Below are positions 22,788-32,035 of a stretch of 32,972 bases of DNA, in pieces. A model generated the notes under the pieces. The model was not told where the DNA came from. It did not search any database and worked only from the letters and a program-made list of their open reading frames with translations. The translations under genes and the position numbers were made by a program. Origin of the DNA: Thermodesulfovibrionales bacterium (GTDB lineage Bacteria; Nitrospirota; Thermodesulfovibrionia; Thermodesulfovibrionales; Dissulfurispiraceae); assembly GCA_026415415.1 (NCBI GenBank), contig JAOAHE010000017.1, positions 1-32,972 on the forward strand, in the 5' to 3' direction. Numbering within the stretch: position 1 is the stretch's first letter; every line of letters begins with the position of its first letter.

Positions 22788-24437
22788 ATGAAAATATATA
22801 AATCTATTTTTTTTGTTTTACTGTTTATTTTTTTATATTCTTGTGAAAAATCCCCAGAAATCGTTGATAATCAAATTAAATTTAATGAAAATAAGGGTGA
22901 ATTTATAGTTATTGGTGTTGTGGCTGAAGACTCTCCACGAATAATATACGAAAAACTATATCCTTTAAAAAAATTTATTTCTGATCAAATCCAGAGGCAT
23001 GTAGTAATTGAAATAGCAAAGGATTTTCAAGACTTAGAAAATAAGATTAAGGATGACAAGATTCATCTTATAATCGTAGACCCTGCTACTTATTGTGAAC
23101 TTAAATGGAATTTTAGAAATAAAATATATCCAATTGTTAAACCTGAGGGTGGGGTAGCTGAGACAAGGAGTGTTTTTGTCACAAAAGAAGGCATAGGTAT
23201 AGAAAAAATATTTGATTCTTTTGGAAAAAAACTTGCTCTGGGTGAAGAAAAGTCATCATTTAGCTATTTGATACCTCTTTCTATGTTGAGAGATGTTGAT
23301 ATTTCTATAAAGGATTTTAAATCTGTTGAAATGCTACAAAAAGAACAAAGGATTGCCCTATCTATATTGATCGGTGATTATGATATAGGAGCAATGAGTG
23401 AGATGACCGCTGCTAAGTATATTAGAGAGGGACTTAAGATAATCAGATACTCAGAGCCTACTCCACTGTTTTTAATTGCCTATACAAGCGCTTTAAAAAG
23501 CGAATACGTAGATAAAATAAAAGAATCTATTATTTTCAGGTCTGATAAAGAACTAAGTAAATCGATGGGGGTAGAAAGATTCTCATTAGCAGAAGATAGA
23601 GATTTTGATTATATAAGAGTGTTGATTAGAAATTTAAAAGATAAGGATTATACAGAATATGGGCCTAAAACAATAAAAGTTGCCATATTACCTCTGTATA
23701 GCCCTCTTACTATTTATAAAAGATACGACCCTCTCATGAGGTACCTTTCTGAGAAAACTGGTTATGAGTTTAAATTGGTTATCCCAAAAAACTTTGAAGA
23801 GTTTATTCAGTTAATCATGGATGGCAAGGTTGATTTTTCCTACCAGAATCCTTATGTCTTTTCAATAATATCTAAAAAATACCCAATAAAACCGCTTGCA
23901 ATAACTGTTGGTGAGGATTGCACTACTGAAGAGGGGATATGTGGGGATGAAAAGTTCAGAGGCTTAATAATAACGAGAAATGATGGGAAAATAAACACTC
24001 TTGAAGATCTTAAGGGAAAGAAGATAATGATAGTATCTCCCACCTCGGCTGGTGGTTATCTATCTCAGAAGCTGTATCTTGAAAAAAAAGGATTTAATTT
24101 GAGAAATGATTTTAAATTAATTGATGCAAAAAGACAAGAAAAAGTTATTATAGGGGTATATAGAGGAGAGGCAGATGCTGGTTTCATAAGGGAAGCTGCT
24201 TTAAGTGTATGGGCTGATGAAGTTGACTTATCTAAAATAAAGATTCTTGCCTATGGGGAGTATTTACCTAATTGGCCCTTTGCTTTGGTTAACAATTCTA
24301 ACAAAGAATTAGTTGAGAGAGTTAAGAAGCTTGTAACTAAAATTGATAACCCTGAAATTCTAAAAAGTGCTAAAGTAAAAGCCTTCAAAGAAGCTACAGA
24401 TAGTGATGTGGCATTACTTAAAAGACTCAGTTATTAG
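22788..24437 (+). CDS. Lipoprotein with two tandem PhnD-like periplasmic binding domains
   Basis: With ATG 22788, the 549-residue protein has a short lipoprotein signal (MKIYKSIFF, hydrophobic core, lipobox LYSC with C19). Domain 1 (about 39-285) begins FIVIGVVAEDSPRIIYEKLYPLKKFI. Domain 2 (about 295-549) begins IKVAILPLYSPLTIYKRYDPLMRYL and has VDFSYQNPYVFS, DLKGKKIMIVSPTSAGGYL and ADAGFIREAAL. Both resemble phosphate/phosphonate-type (PhnD) binding proteins. No ABC permease or ATPase genes follow. Instead a histidine kinase and response regulator do, so the protein is probably a ligand sensor that presents its signal to the kinase. An in-frame TTG at 22764 is possible but would lengthen the signal peptide unnaturally. 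Ligand is unknown; phosphite, phosphonate or other oxyanions are candidates. Confidence 0.87.
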   Translation: MKIYKSIFFVLLFIFLYSCEKSPEIVDNQIKFNENKGEFIVIGVVAEDSPRIIYEKLYPLKKFISDQIQRHVVIEIAKDFQDLENKIKDDKIHLIIVDPATYCELKWNFRNKIYPIVKPEGGVAETRSVFVTKEGIGIEKIFDSFGKKLALGEEKSSFSYLIPLSMLRDVDISIKDFKSVEMLQKEQRIALSILIGDYDIGAMSEMTAAKYIREGLKIIRYSEPTPLFLIAYTSALKSEYVDKIKESIIFRSDKELSKSMGVERFSLAEDRDFDYIRVLIRNLKDKDYTEYGPKTIKVAILPLYSPLTIYKRYDPLMRYLSEKTGYEFKLVIPKNFEEFIQLIMDGKVDFSYQNPYVFSIISKKYPIKPLAITVGEDCTTEEGICGDEKFRGLIITRNDGKINTLEDLKGKKIMIVSPTSAGGYLSQKLYLEKKGFNLRNDFKLIDAKRQEKVIIGVYRGEADAGFIREAALSVWADEVDLSKIKILAYGEYLPNWPFALVNNSNKELVERVKKLVTKIDNPEILKSAKVKAFKEATDSDVALLKRLSY

Positions 24438-26001
24438 TAAGGTATTGAAAAATATCCAAAGGCTAAGTATAGGTTGGAAGATTTTCATCTCATTTCTTCT
24501 TATTTTTTTAGTTATTGTGCTTTCCATCAATTTTTTGATCTTAAATTATCAAAAAAAATCTTTAAGAAATCAAATAAATTCAAATGTCTCAGTAGCTCTT
24601 GAGAATCTCTCAAAAGAAGTAATTGACAATCTTATTTTTTTTGACCCTTTAGCAATTGATGAAAAAATCACCTTAGCTATGAATAACCCTGGCATGGCTT
24701 ACATAATGCTAATAGATAGAAATGGTAGAGTTGTAGGACACAATAATAAAAATAAGCTTGGTAGATTTATAGAATTAGACTATAATAAATGGCAAAGAAT
24801 TGATCAGGAAGAAATTCTTCATATTAATATACCTATTGTTTATGGAGACAGCTATTTTGGAATCTTGAGAGCAGGTATATCTGAAAATAAGATCTCTTTG
24901 CATATAGATGAGTCTATAAAAGATTTAAAAAACTATATATTTATTATTAGTTCTTTCGCATTTTTTATGACCATAATCTTGTCGTTTATGCTCTCAAGAA
25001 CTCTTATCAAACCTTTACAGAGACTTAAGAATAAGATGTCAAGTATTCAGACTGATAAACTTGAGCTTTGTGAGAACCCAACAAATGTTCTTTGTAAAGA
25101 TGTTTTCCAGTGTGAAAAAACATATTGTGTAGCTTATGGAAAAGAGAGGTGTTGGATTATAAAAGAAGCAAAAGAAAACTGTTCTGAATTTTATCATAGT
25201 AATTGCAAAGATTGTTATGTTTATAAATTTTCTTGTGGGGATGAGATAGGATATCTAATAGAGACTTTTAACGAGATGATTATAAAACTAAAAAGGTCTC
25301 TTGAAGAGCTTGATAGAGCAACAAAGGAAAAACTAAGACTTGAAAAATCTTCTGCTATGGCAGAGATGGCTATGACAGTAGCTCACGAGATAAAAAATCC
25401 TTTGAATGCAATAAAAGCTTCTACCTCTTATTTGAAAGCAAATTTTCAAGGTGAAGTTTTAAGAGAGTTCTTAACGATAATAGACAAAGAAACAGAGAGA
25501 CTAAATGAGTTAATCACAAGCTTTTTATCTTATGCACGACCAGTTCCTCTTAAATATGAAAAGGGGAATATAAATCATGTTATAAAGGATGTAATAAAAC
25601 TTGTTGAGACCGAGATTAAAGAAGGAGAAAAAACTCTTGAGATCTCTTTTGATACAACTATACCTCATTTCTACTTTGACCATCATCAACTTAAACAAGC
25701 GGTGCTTAATCTTTTAGTAAATGCCACTGATGCAACGAAAAGTGGTGACACTATATCAATAAAAACTGAAAAAAGTAATGGAAATGTAAAGATAACAATA
25801 AAAGATACAGGATCTGGAGTGCCCGAAGATTTAATAGATAAAATATTTGAGCCTTTTTTTACTACAAAAACAACAGGCTCAGGACTTGGTTTGGCGTGCG
25901 TTGAGCGGATAATTAAAGATCATGAAGGAAATATAAGTGTTAAGAGCAAAAAAAATGAAGGAGCAGAGTTTATAATAAAACTGCCTATTAAGGAATATTA
26001 A
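24406..26001 (+). CDS. Sensor histidine kinase with a nine-cysteine insertion in its HAMP region
   Basis: This kinase has about 531 residues (numbers below count from the GTG at 24403, one codon upstream). It has a membrane segment at 27-47, a periplasmic domain at about 48-176, a second segment at 178-198, HAMP helix 1 at about 199-217, and a cysteine-rich insertion at 223-278 with C223, C231, C237, C242, C250, C260, C268, C271 and C278 (YGKERCW and CKDCYVYK). HAMP helix 2 follows (GDEIGYLIETFNEM), then HisKA with H328 in VAHEIKNP and a HATPase domain (DTGSGVP, TGSGLGLA). The Cys/Trp pattern resembles the two-CW type insertions seen in sensors of anaerobes and probably binds Fe-S or zinc. 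It overlaps the lipoprotein gene by about 30 bases; the start is uncertain, and TTG 24445 is another candidate. Confidence 0.9.
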   Translation: MWHYLKDSVISKVLKNIQRLSIGWKIFISFLLIFLVIVLSINFLILNYQKKSLRNQINSNVSVALENLSKEVIDNLIFFDPLAIDEKITLAMNNPGMAYIMLIDRNGRVVGHNNKNKLGRFIELDYNKWQRIDQEEILHINIPIVYGDSYFGILRAGISENKISLHIDESIKDLKNYIFIISSFAFFMTIILSFMLSRTLIKPLQRLKNKMSSIQTDKLELCENPTNVLCKDVFQCEKTYCVAYGKERCWIIKEAKENCSEFYHSNCKDCYVYKFSCGDEIGYLIETFNEMIIKLKRSLEELDRATKEKLRLEKSSAMAEMAMTVAHEIKNPLNAIKASTSYLKANFQGEVLREFLTIIDKETERLNELITSFLSYARPVPLKYEKGNINHVIKDVIKLVETEIKEGEKTLEISFDTTIPHFYFDHHQLKQAVLNLLVNATDATKSGDTISIKTEKSNGNVKITIKDTGSGVPEDLIDKIFEPFFTTKTTGSGLGLACVERIIKDHEGNISVKSKKNEGAEFIIKLPIKEY

Positions 26002-27342
26002 ATGGCAAATATCCTATATATTGATGATGAAATAAGTGCTTTGAAAGCTATATCTGCTATCCTAAAAAAAAATGGATACAACACTTATACAGCAACAACT
26101 GCAGAAGAAGGGTTAGATATTCTAAAAAATGTCTCTGTTGACTGTCTGCTTCTTGATTACAGATTACCAGGAATGAACGGGATAGATCTACTTAGGTGGA
26201 TGAGGCTTGGAGAGATATCAATTCCAACGGTTATGCTTACTGCTTACGGAACTATAGAGAAAGCCGTTGAGGCTATGAAACTTGGCGCCCATCACTATCT
26301 TATAAAACCAGTGGATACAGAATTACTTTTAAATGTGCTGAAAGAAGCTATAGCTAAAGCAAAAGGAATTAAGAAGATAGATAAGTTAGAGAGTCCTTTT
26401 CCTGAAATTATTGGCAAAAGTAAAGTAATGAAGGAAGTCTTCTATGTTATGGGGATGGTTGCAGAAAGCAATGCCAATGTATTGATCACTGGTGACTCTG
26501 GAACAGGTAAGGAGCTCGTTGCAAGGGCTATTCATAGAAAATCACTTAGAAAGACGAAACCCTTTGTGATAGTTGATTGCACTACTATACCAGATAATCT
26601 CCTTGAAAGTGAACTCTTTGGACACGAAAAGGGTTCTTTTACAGGTGCCACTGATAGAAAGACAGGGTTGATCGAACTTGCCAATGAAGGTACAGTTTTC
26701 CTCGATGAAATTGGGGAGCTACCACCTTCCTTACAGAAGAAGCTTTTGAGATTTCTTCAGGAAAAGGAGATTCAGAGAATCGGCGGTACCCTTAGAACTA
26801 AGGTAGATGTAAGGGTAATCTCTGCAACTAATAGAGATTTAGAAGGTGCCATAAAAGAAGGGAACTTCAGAGAGGATCTTTATTGGAGACTTAATGTAGT
26901 AAGGATAAATCTACCCCCTCTTAAAGAAAGAAAAGAGGATATTCCTCTTTTAGTTAATTATTTCTTAAATAAATTCTCAAAAGAGAATAACAAGACTATT
27001 CCTCAACTTGAGCCAGAGGTTATGGAATCCTTCATGAACTATGACTGGCCTGGAAATATTAGAGAACTGGCAAATGTTATTGAAAGAGCCGTTGTGTTGT
27101 CACCTTCAGGGTTAATATCGGTTAAATATCTTCCCAAGAAAATTCAAGAAAAGACAGGTTGGCTAATACCAGATCAAAAATCACTAAATCTATTAGAGAT
27201 TGAGAAATCCATTATTTTAAAAGCTTTAAACTCAACAGGATGGAATCAGACCAAGGCAGCTGAGATAATGGGTATTTCAAGAAAGCAACTTCGGACCAAG
27301 ATGAAAAACCATGGCTTATTGCCACAAATAGAAGAAGAATAA
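26002..27342 (+). CDS. NtrC-family response regulator, second copy
   Basis: This 446-residue regulator has a receiver domain with D52 as phospho-acceptor and K102, an AAA+ domain with Walker A GDSGTGKE at 164-171, and a Fis-type helix-turn-helix (QTKAAEIMGISRKQLRTKM). The sigma-54-contact loop reads GSFTGA (211-216), where most members have GAFTGA; the first regulator in this window has GAFTGA. It begins directly after the stop codon of the Cys-rich kinase, so the two are translationally coupled. It is presumably phosphorylated by that kinase in response to the PhnD-like lipoprotein. Its targets are not evident in this window; no sigma-54 promoter with correct spacing was found near the sensory operon. 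Confidence 0.94.
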   Translation: MANILYIDDEISALKAISAILKKNGYNTYTATTAEEGLDILKNVSVDCLLLDYRLPGMNGIDLLRWMRLGEISIPTVMLTAYGTIEKAVEAMKLGAHHYLIKPVDTELLLNVLKEAIAKAKGIKKIDKLESPFPEIIGKSKVMKEVFYVMGMVAESNANVLITGDSGTGKELVARAIHRKSLRKTKPFVIVDCTTIPDNLLESELFGHEKGSFTGATDRKTGLIELANEGTVFLDEIGELPPSLQKKLLRFLQEKEIQRIGGTLRTKVDVRVISATNRDLEGAIKEGNFREDLYWRLNVVRINLPPLKERKEDIPLLVNYFLNKFSKENNKTIPQLEPEVMESFMNYDWPGNIRELANVIERAVVLSPSGLISVKYLPKKIQEKTGWLIPDQKSLNLLEIEKSIILKALNSTGWNQTKAAEIMGISRKQLRTKMKNHGLLPQIEEE

Positions 27343-27378
27343 AAACTAAGTCTTAAAGAAATCTACTTTTATTTTATA

Positions 27379-27406
27379 AGATTTTTTCTATTTTGTAAGA
27401 AAATCT
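27379..27406. terminator. Weak bidirectional terminator between convergent operons
   Basis: AGATTTT (27379-27385) pairs with AAAATCT (27400-27406), and T-rich and A-rich flanks lie on the two sides. It lies between the convergent regulator and NuoN genes, where terminators are expected. The stem is A/T-rich and weak. Confidence 0.35.
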
Positions 27407-27456
27407 ATTCATTGACCAGAGCAAAATAAGAAAAGTTTATGAATACTTTGATCGTT

Positions 27457-28812
27457 TCAGTAAATCATTATCAATTGTGGTATAAGACCTGCTATTATCA
27501 AAAGGGATGCAGAAAATAAAGAGATACTTCTACTTATAAATTTGTTTTGGGTTGCTAAAGAAGTAGAGAAGTCTTCATAGATAAAAAAAACTATTCTTAG
27601 ATAGTAAAAAGCTGACAGTATACTCATACATAGCCCAAGCAGGACAAGCCACTCATAACCAGCTAAGAAAACATTTTTAAATAGATTAAACTTGACGATA
27701 AAGCCAGCTGTAGGAGGTAAACCAGTAAGAGAGATTAATATAACAGTCATTGAGAGGGCTGTAAGTGGGGAAACTTTATTTAATCCTTTATAATTATTGA
27801 TCTTTTCTCCTTCTGCCATACTTAAAATAACGGCAAAGACACCTACGTTCATAAGCACATAGACGATGATATAAGGTAAAGCAGAGGTCAATATAGCCTC
27901 CTTTTTCAGTAAAAGAGCCATTGAGATGTATCCCGCATGGGCTACAGAGGAGTAAGCAAAGAGCCTTTTAAGGTCAGACTGCCTTAGGGCAAGGATATTT
28001 CCTACTATCATTGATAATGCAGATAAAGCAATGATCATATAATGAGGCTTTATATCATGATGAGCAAGAAGCAATATCTTAATTAAAGCTCCAAGTACAG
28101 CTACCTTAGGTGCTGTAGAGAAGAAAGCAGTCACTGGAGTAGGTGACCCTTGATAAACATCTGGAGACCAAGCATGAAAAGGTACAAGGGAGAGTTTAAA
28201 GGCAAAAGTGGAGATAAGAAAAATTAAGCTAAGATAGCTTGAAAGACTCTTAGAGCTCATTAACTTGAAAGCCTCATAGGAGGTGCTACCCGTATTAGCA
28301 TAAAAAAATACCATGGAGGCTATAAGCAAAATAGAAGCTAAGGTGCCAAGAATAAAATATTTTATCCCTGCCTCTACACTCCTTTTGTCACTTTTGTAAA
28401 AACCAGCAAGTATATACATTGGCAGGGAGAAAGCTTCAAGGGCTAAGTAGAGTAATAAAATATCATTAGCAAGTACCATCATGTTCATCCCAAATATGGC
28501 AAGGGTTAATAAATAGATATATTCTGCTCCTTTCTCGATTGACCTTTTCATTTCTTCATAAGATAAAGCGATTATTAGGATGCCAATTATTAATATTATG
28601 ATTCTGAAAAGGTTTGCAAAAATATCTGTTTTTATCAATCCCCCTGAGAACTCCTTACTGAATGCAATTACAAGTCCTATGGAGAAAAACAGATTTATTG
28701 CACCTAAGAGATAGATTAGGTTACTATGCCGTTTGACAACTCCATAGAGAAAGGTTAAAGTCCCAAAGGAGATAAGGAAGATCTCAGGGATAAGCGTTAT
28801 GTATTGATTCAT
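27457..28812 (-). CDS. nuoN: NADH-quinone oxidoreductase subunit N-like (NuoN) proton-pumping protein
   Basis: This 451-residue polytopic inner-membrane protein belongs to the antiporter-like family of complex I. It carries the functional charges of the family: E126 in LALEAFSLPMY, K151 in GIKYFILG, K206 in FKLSLVPFHAWSPDVYQGSP, and K236 in TAPKVAVLG, then LKRLFAYSSVAHAGY. It should translocate protons across the membrane as one of the pump modules. It is the last gene of the minus-strand operon and overlaps nuoM by 4 bp. The length is typical. Whether the complex is NADH-, ferredoxin- or otherwise driven cannot be told from this window. Confidence 0.93.
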   Translation of the reverse strand: MNQYITLIPEIFLISFGTLTFLYGVVKRHSNLIYLLGAINLFFSIGLVIAFSKEFSGGLIKTDIFANLFRIIILIIGILIIALSYEEMKRSIEKGAEYIYLLTLAIFGMNMMVLANDILLLYLALEAFSLPMYILAGFYKSDKRSVEAGIKYFILGTLASILLIASMVFFYANTGSTSYEAFKLMSSKSLSSYLSLIFLISTFAFKLSLVPFHAWSPDVYQGSPTPVTAFFSTAPKVAVLGALIKILLLAHHDIKPHYMIIALSALSMIVGNILALRQSDLKRLFAYSSVAHAGYISMALLLKKEAILTSALPYIIVYVLMNVGVFAVILSMAEGEKINNYKGLNKVSPLTALSMTVILISLTGLPPTAGFIVKFNLFKNVFLAGYEWLVLLGLCMSILSAFYYLRIVFFIYEDFSTSLATQNKFISRSISLFSASLLIIAGLIPQLIMIY

Positions 28813-30251
28813 CCTCTTCCTCCGGTTATTTCTATTCCTTTTAGCCCTTCAAGTACTAAATCAGGGTTTAGACCAAGGTATATAGTTAAAGCAAAAATTA
28901 TGGATAGAATTATTAATTCCCATGACTGAACATCTCTAACAAGGAGACTTAACTCCCTTTGAGGTTTCCTTAAGAAGATTTTATAGAAAAACCAAGATAG
29001 ATAAATAACTCCTACTGCAATACCCAAAACACCAAAGAACCCTAACAGAAGATTTTCACTAAATATACTGCTTAGTAATAAAAACTCACCATTAAAATAG
29101 TTCAAACCTGGAAATCCCCCCATAGCCATTATATAGGCAAAACTGAAAAAGGTAATAGCTGGAATTTTCTTAGACAGTGCACCAAATTTATCTGAATCAA
29201 AAGAGTAGGTATTTCTATAAAGTAAATCGGCAACATAGAAAAAGGCAGCTGCAAGAATGCCATGATTAATGCTTTGCAGCAAGCTTCCTTGATAGCCATA
29301 GATATTTCCTGTAAAGACTCCTGCTGTAATAATCCCCACATGACTTAGACTCATGTAGGCTAACATAGCCTTAATATCCTTCTCAGTAAGGGCAACAAAG
29401 GCAGCATAAACAAAGGACAATAGACATATAGCTATGAACCACTCACCCAGTCTATCTAATACCTCTGTAAAAGCTGGTGCCACTCTTAATAAGCCATAAA
29501 TACCCATCTTTCCAAGAATAGCTGACATAAAAATAGTCACAGGCATGGGAGCTTCATAGTAAGCATCTCTCAGCCATCCATGAAAGGGCACGACGGGTAT
29601 CTTTACAGCAAAGGCTAAGAAGAAGCTTATAAAAATTAAAACCTTTCCTTCTAATGTAAGCTTAAGATTTAACAATTTATCAAAGCTGAAGCTGCCACCA
29701 TAACTATAGACAGCGATAATCGCTATAAAAAGAAAGATACTGAAGCCAAAAGTATATAGCATGAATTTCATTGATGCCCGCGATGAGTTTTCTGCGCCCC
29801 ATAATTTTATCAAGAAGATAGACGGAATAAGCATTGCTTCATAAAAGAAAAAAAACAAAAGAAGATTATTTGAAAGAAAGTAAGCATTCACTGTAGCAGA
29901 TAGAGACAGAAGCAGTGAAAGATAAAGAGATAATCTTTTTTCAATAGTTTTAAAAGACAAAAGTATGCTTATTAATGTTATAAAGCAACTTAAAACTACA
30001 AAGGGTGCATTAATTATATCAAGCCCAAAAGATATATTTACATCCCAAGAAGAGATCCACATGTAGTCCCAGACAAACTGAAAACCTTTTGAGGCTCTGT
30101 TTAGGCTTAGATACTGAAAGATACTGAATAATAAAGTGGCTAAGGAGGATAAAAGGGCAATAATTAACAAAAGATTACGCCTCTCCGTTAACCTTAGTAA
30201 AAGAGCTCCTAAGATTGGAATAATCACTAACAGATAGGTCTTCTCTAACAT
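28809..30251 (-). CDS. nuoM: NADH-quinone oxidoreductase subunit M-like (NuoM) proton-pumping protein
   Basis: This 480-residue protein is an antiporter-like membrane subunit with E138 (FFFFYEAMLIP), K217 (FAVKIPVVPFHGWLRDAY) and K248 (AILGKMGIYGLLR), plus the family segment LLQSINHGILAAAFFYVADLLY. These are the expected proton-channel residues, so the module looks active. Length and motif order fit NuoM rather than NuoL or NuoN. It overlaps nuoN by 4 bp (ATGA) and follows the NuoL/MrpD-like gene by 14 bases. No quinone- or NADH-binding subunits lie in the window; they may be upstream beyond the right edge. Confidence 0.93.
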   Translation of the reverse strand: MLEKTYLLVIIPILGALLLRLTERRNLLLIIALLSSLATLLFSIFQYLSLNRASKGFQFVWDYMWISSWDVNISFGLDIINAPFVVLSCFITLISILLSFKTIEKRLSLYLSLLLSLSATVNAYFLSNNLLLFFFFYEAMLIPSIFLIKLWGAENSSRASMKFMLYTFGFSIFLFIAIIAVYSYGGSFSFDKLLNLKLTLEGKVLIFISFFLAFAVKIPVVPFHGWLRDAYYEAPMPVTIFMSAILGKMGIYGLLRVAPAFTEVLDRLGEWFIAICLLSFVYAAFVALTEKDIKAMLAYMSLSHVGIITAGVFTGNIYGYQGSLLQSINHGILAAAFFYVADLLYRNTYSFDSDKFGALSKKIPAITFFSFAYIMAMGGFPGLNYFNGEFLLLSSIFSENLLLGFFGVLGIAVGVIYLSWFFYKIFLRKPQRELSLLVRDVQSWELIILSIIFALTIYLGLNPDLVLEGLKGIEITGGRG

Positions 30252-30265
30252 ATTAAACCTCGCCC

Positions 30266-32035
30266 CTATAAGGTAATGTATAAAATTAATGCTACCGAGA
30301 CAGAGATAATCATATAGAGTGCATAATCTTGAAGCCTTCCGCTCTGTATCTGAGAGAAGCTATCAGATAAGGTTTTAGCCATTTTAGATGCAAAAAGGGG
30401 TATCCTCCCCATACTCTCCGTCTCAAAAATATTAACTAATCTCCCAAGAGGGATTGTAACTTTATCCATTAGTCTCTTCCAAAGCATATTTATAAAGTCA
30501 TACTCAAGAGGTACAATAGTTCTATCTAAGGTTTTTACTGAAAGCCTGCAGCCCATTCTATAAAACCAATCTATGTCAAGATTTATGTATGCTTTAGGTT
30601 TCAATCTCTTTAAAAATAAGATAAAAACTAAAGCTGTAAAACTAAAGATCCCAAAGGTATCAAGTATATGTTGTGCTGTGTAGGGTTCATAATCCATAGG
30701 ATAGGGAAGGTATTGATAAAAGAGTTTGGGTAATATACCTATGAAAAGACAGAGAGCTGATGTCACTATCATAGATATCTTCATATTAGAGGGTATATCC
30801 TTTACAGAGTAGTCTGACTTCCGGTCAGAGAAAAAGGTGTAATATCCCATCTTGCATATAATGCTAATTATCGTCCCACAGGTAGCTATATTAAGCATAA
30901 TGTAAGCGAAGATATTTTGAATCTCACCAGCAGCTGAGATAATAGGTGATTTGCCTATAAAGCCGTTAGTTAATGGAAATCCTGCAATAGAGAAGGCGCC
31001 TATGAAGAAACAGATCGCGGTAAGAGGTGCAAACCTTCCAACATCTCCGAGCTCTGTCATCTTCTCTTTGCCTGTTGTATAAATAACTGCCCCTGCTGAC
31101 ATAAATAGAAGACATTTATAAAGTATATGATTAAAAGCATGGGAGGCTGATCCATTAAGCCCTAAGGTTACAACGCCAAGTCCAACCCCAGCTACCATAT
31201 ATCCCACCTGGCTTACTATGTGATAAGAAAGGAGTCTTCTGAGATTATTTTCAAGCAATGCATAGATAACTCCATATACAGCCATTACAGATCCTAAGTA
31301 AATCAAGACTTCTGCCCCTGGGAAGCCTCTAATTAGGGCATAGACGGCAGCTTTTGTGGTAAAAGGATTTAGAAAGACGCTGCCATAAATAGTAGCAGAG
31401 GGATAGGCATCAGGCAGCCATGCATGTAGTGGAGGTGCAGCAGCACAAAGAACGAAACCTATTAAAATAAGCCACCAGTAAAGCTCATTAGAGTTATTCA
31501 TAAAGGAGGAAAACTCATAACTTCCTGTCTGATGTATTAAAATAATTATCCCAGCAAAGAGGGATAACCCTCCCGCTATATGGACAAGAATATATCTATA
31601 TCCAGCCTCTGTTGCCTCCTTTGTTCTTTGAGCCCAAATAAGGAGGACAGCGCAGAAGGATAGCATCTCCCAGAAAAGATAAAAACTTAGTATATCTGCT
31701 GCAAAACTGACTCCTATTGATGCCCCAGTGTATATTAATCCAGCCATCTGCTGGATCCAGTCATCTATGTGATAACAATAAATTATCCCAATAAGTCCAA
31801 TGAAACTAAAGATATAGGCAAAAAGAAGGCTTAGTTTGTCAACTCTGACAAGAGGAGATATCTTTAACCCAAATAAATTTATATAGCCATACAACCCTGG
31901 TTCAGCAATAAGGGTAAGGAGAAAGCCTGAAGCAGCTAAAAAAACGCTGTATGGTCCTCTAAGTTTTTTGGGAAAAGCCGGCAGTAGTAATGAAAAGACA
32001 ATAAGAAGGAGCCCGGGGTGGATAAAATCAATCAT
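30266..32035 (-). CDS. NuoL/MrpD-like antiporter subunit lacking the TM7 lysine
   Basis: This 589-residue polytopic membrane protein has a glutamate, E123 (FYLFWEMLSF), as in antiporter-like subunits. R147 stands where many members have Lys (GYRYILVHIAGG). The TM7 signature PPLHAWLPDAYPSAT lacks the usual Lys five residues before PLH: C197 is there. K228 (FTTKAAVYAL) and the His/Lys of NHILYKCLLF remain. The C-terminal part (about 480-589) has an extra amphipathic or helical region ending QSGRLQDYALYM, as in NuoL/MrpA-type proteins. It resembles Na+/H+ antiporter subunit D-like proteins of anaerobes. It overlaps the small 70-residue gene by 8 bp. Whether it conducts protons itself is uncertain. 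Confidence 0.88.
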   Translation of the reverse strand: MIDFIHPGLLLIVFSLLLPAFPKKLRGPYSVFLAASGFLLTLIAEPGLYGYINLFGLKISPLVRVDKLSLLFAYIFSFIGLIGIIYCYHIDDWIQQMAGLIYTGASIGVSFAADILSFYLFWEMLSFCAVLLIWAQRTKEATEAGYRYILVHIAGGLSLFAGIIILIHQTGSYEFSSFMNNSNELYWWLILIGFVLCAAAPPLHAWLPDAYPSATIYGSVFLNPFTTKAAVYALIRGFPGAEVLIYLGSVMAVYGVIYALLENNLRRLLSYHIVSQVGYMVAGVGLGVVTLGLNGSASHAFNHILYKCLLFMSAGAVIYTTGKEKMTELGDVGRFAPLTAICFFIGAFSIAGFPLTNGFIGKSPIISAAGEIQNIFAYIMLNIATCGTIISIICKMGYYTFFSDRKSDYSVKDIPSNMKISMIVTSALCLFIGILPKLFYQYLPYPMDYEPYTAQHILDTFGIFSFTALVFILFLKRLKPKAYINLDIDWFYRMGCRLSVKTLDRTIVPLEYDFINMLWKRLMDKVTIPLGRLVNIFETESMGRIPLFASKMAKTLSDSFSQIQSGRLQDYALYMIISVSVALILYITL

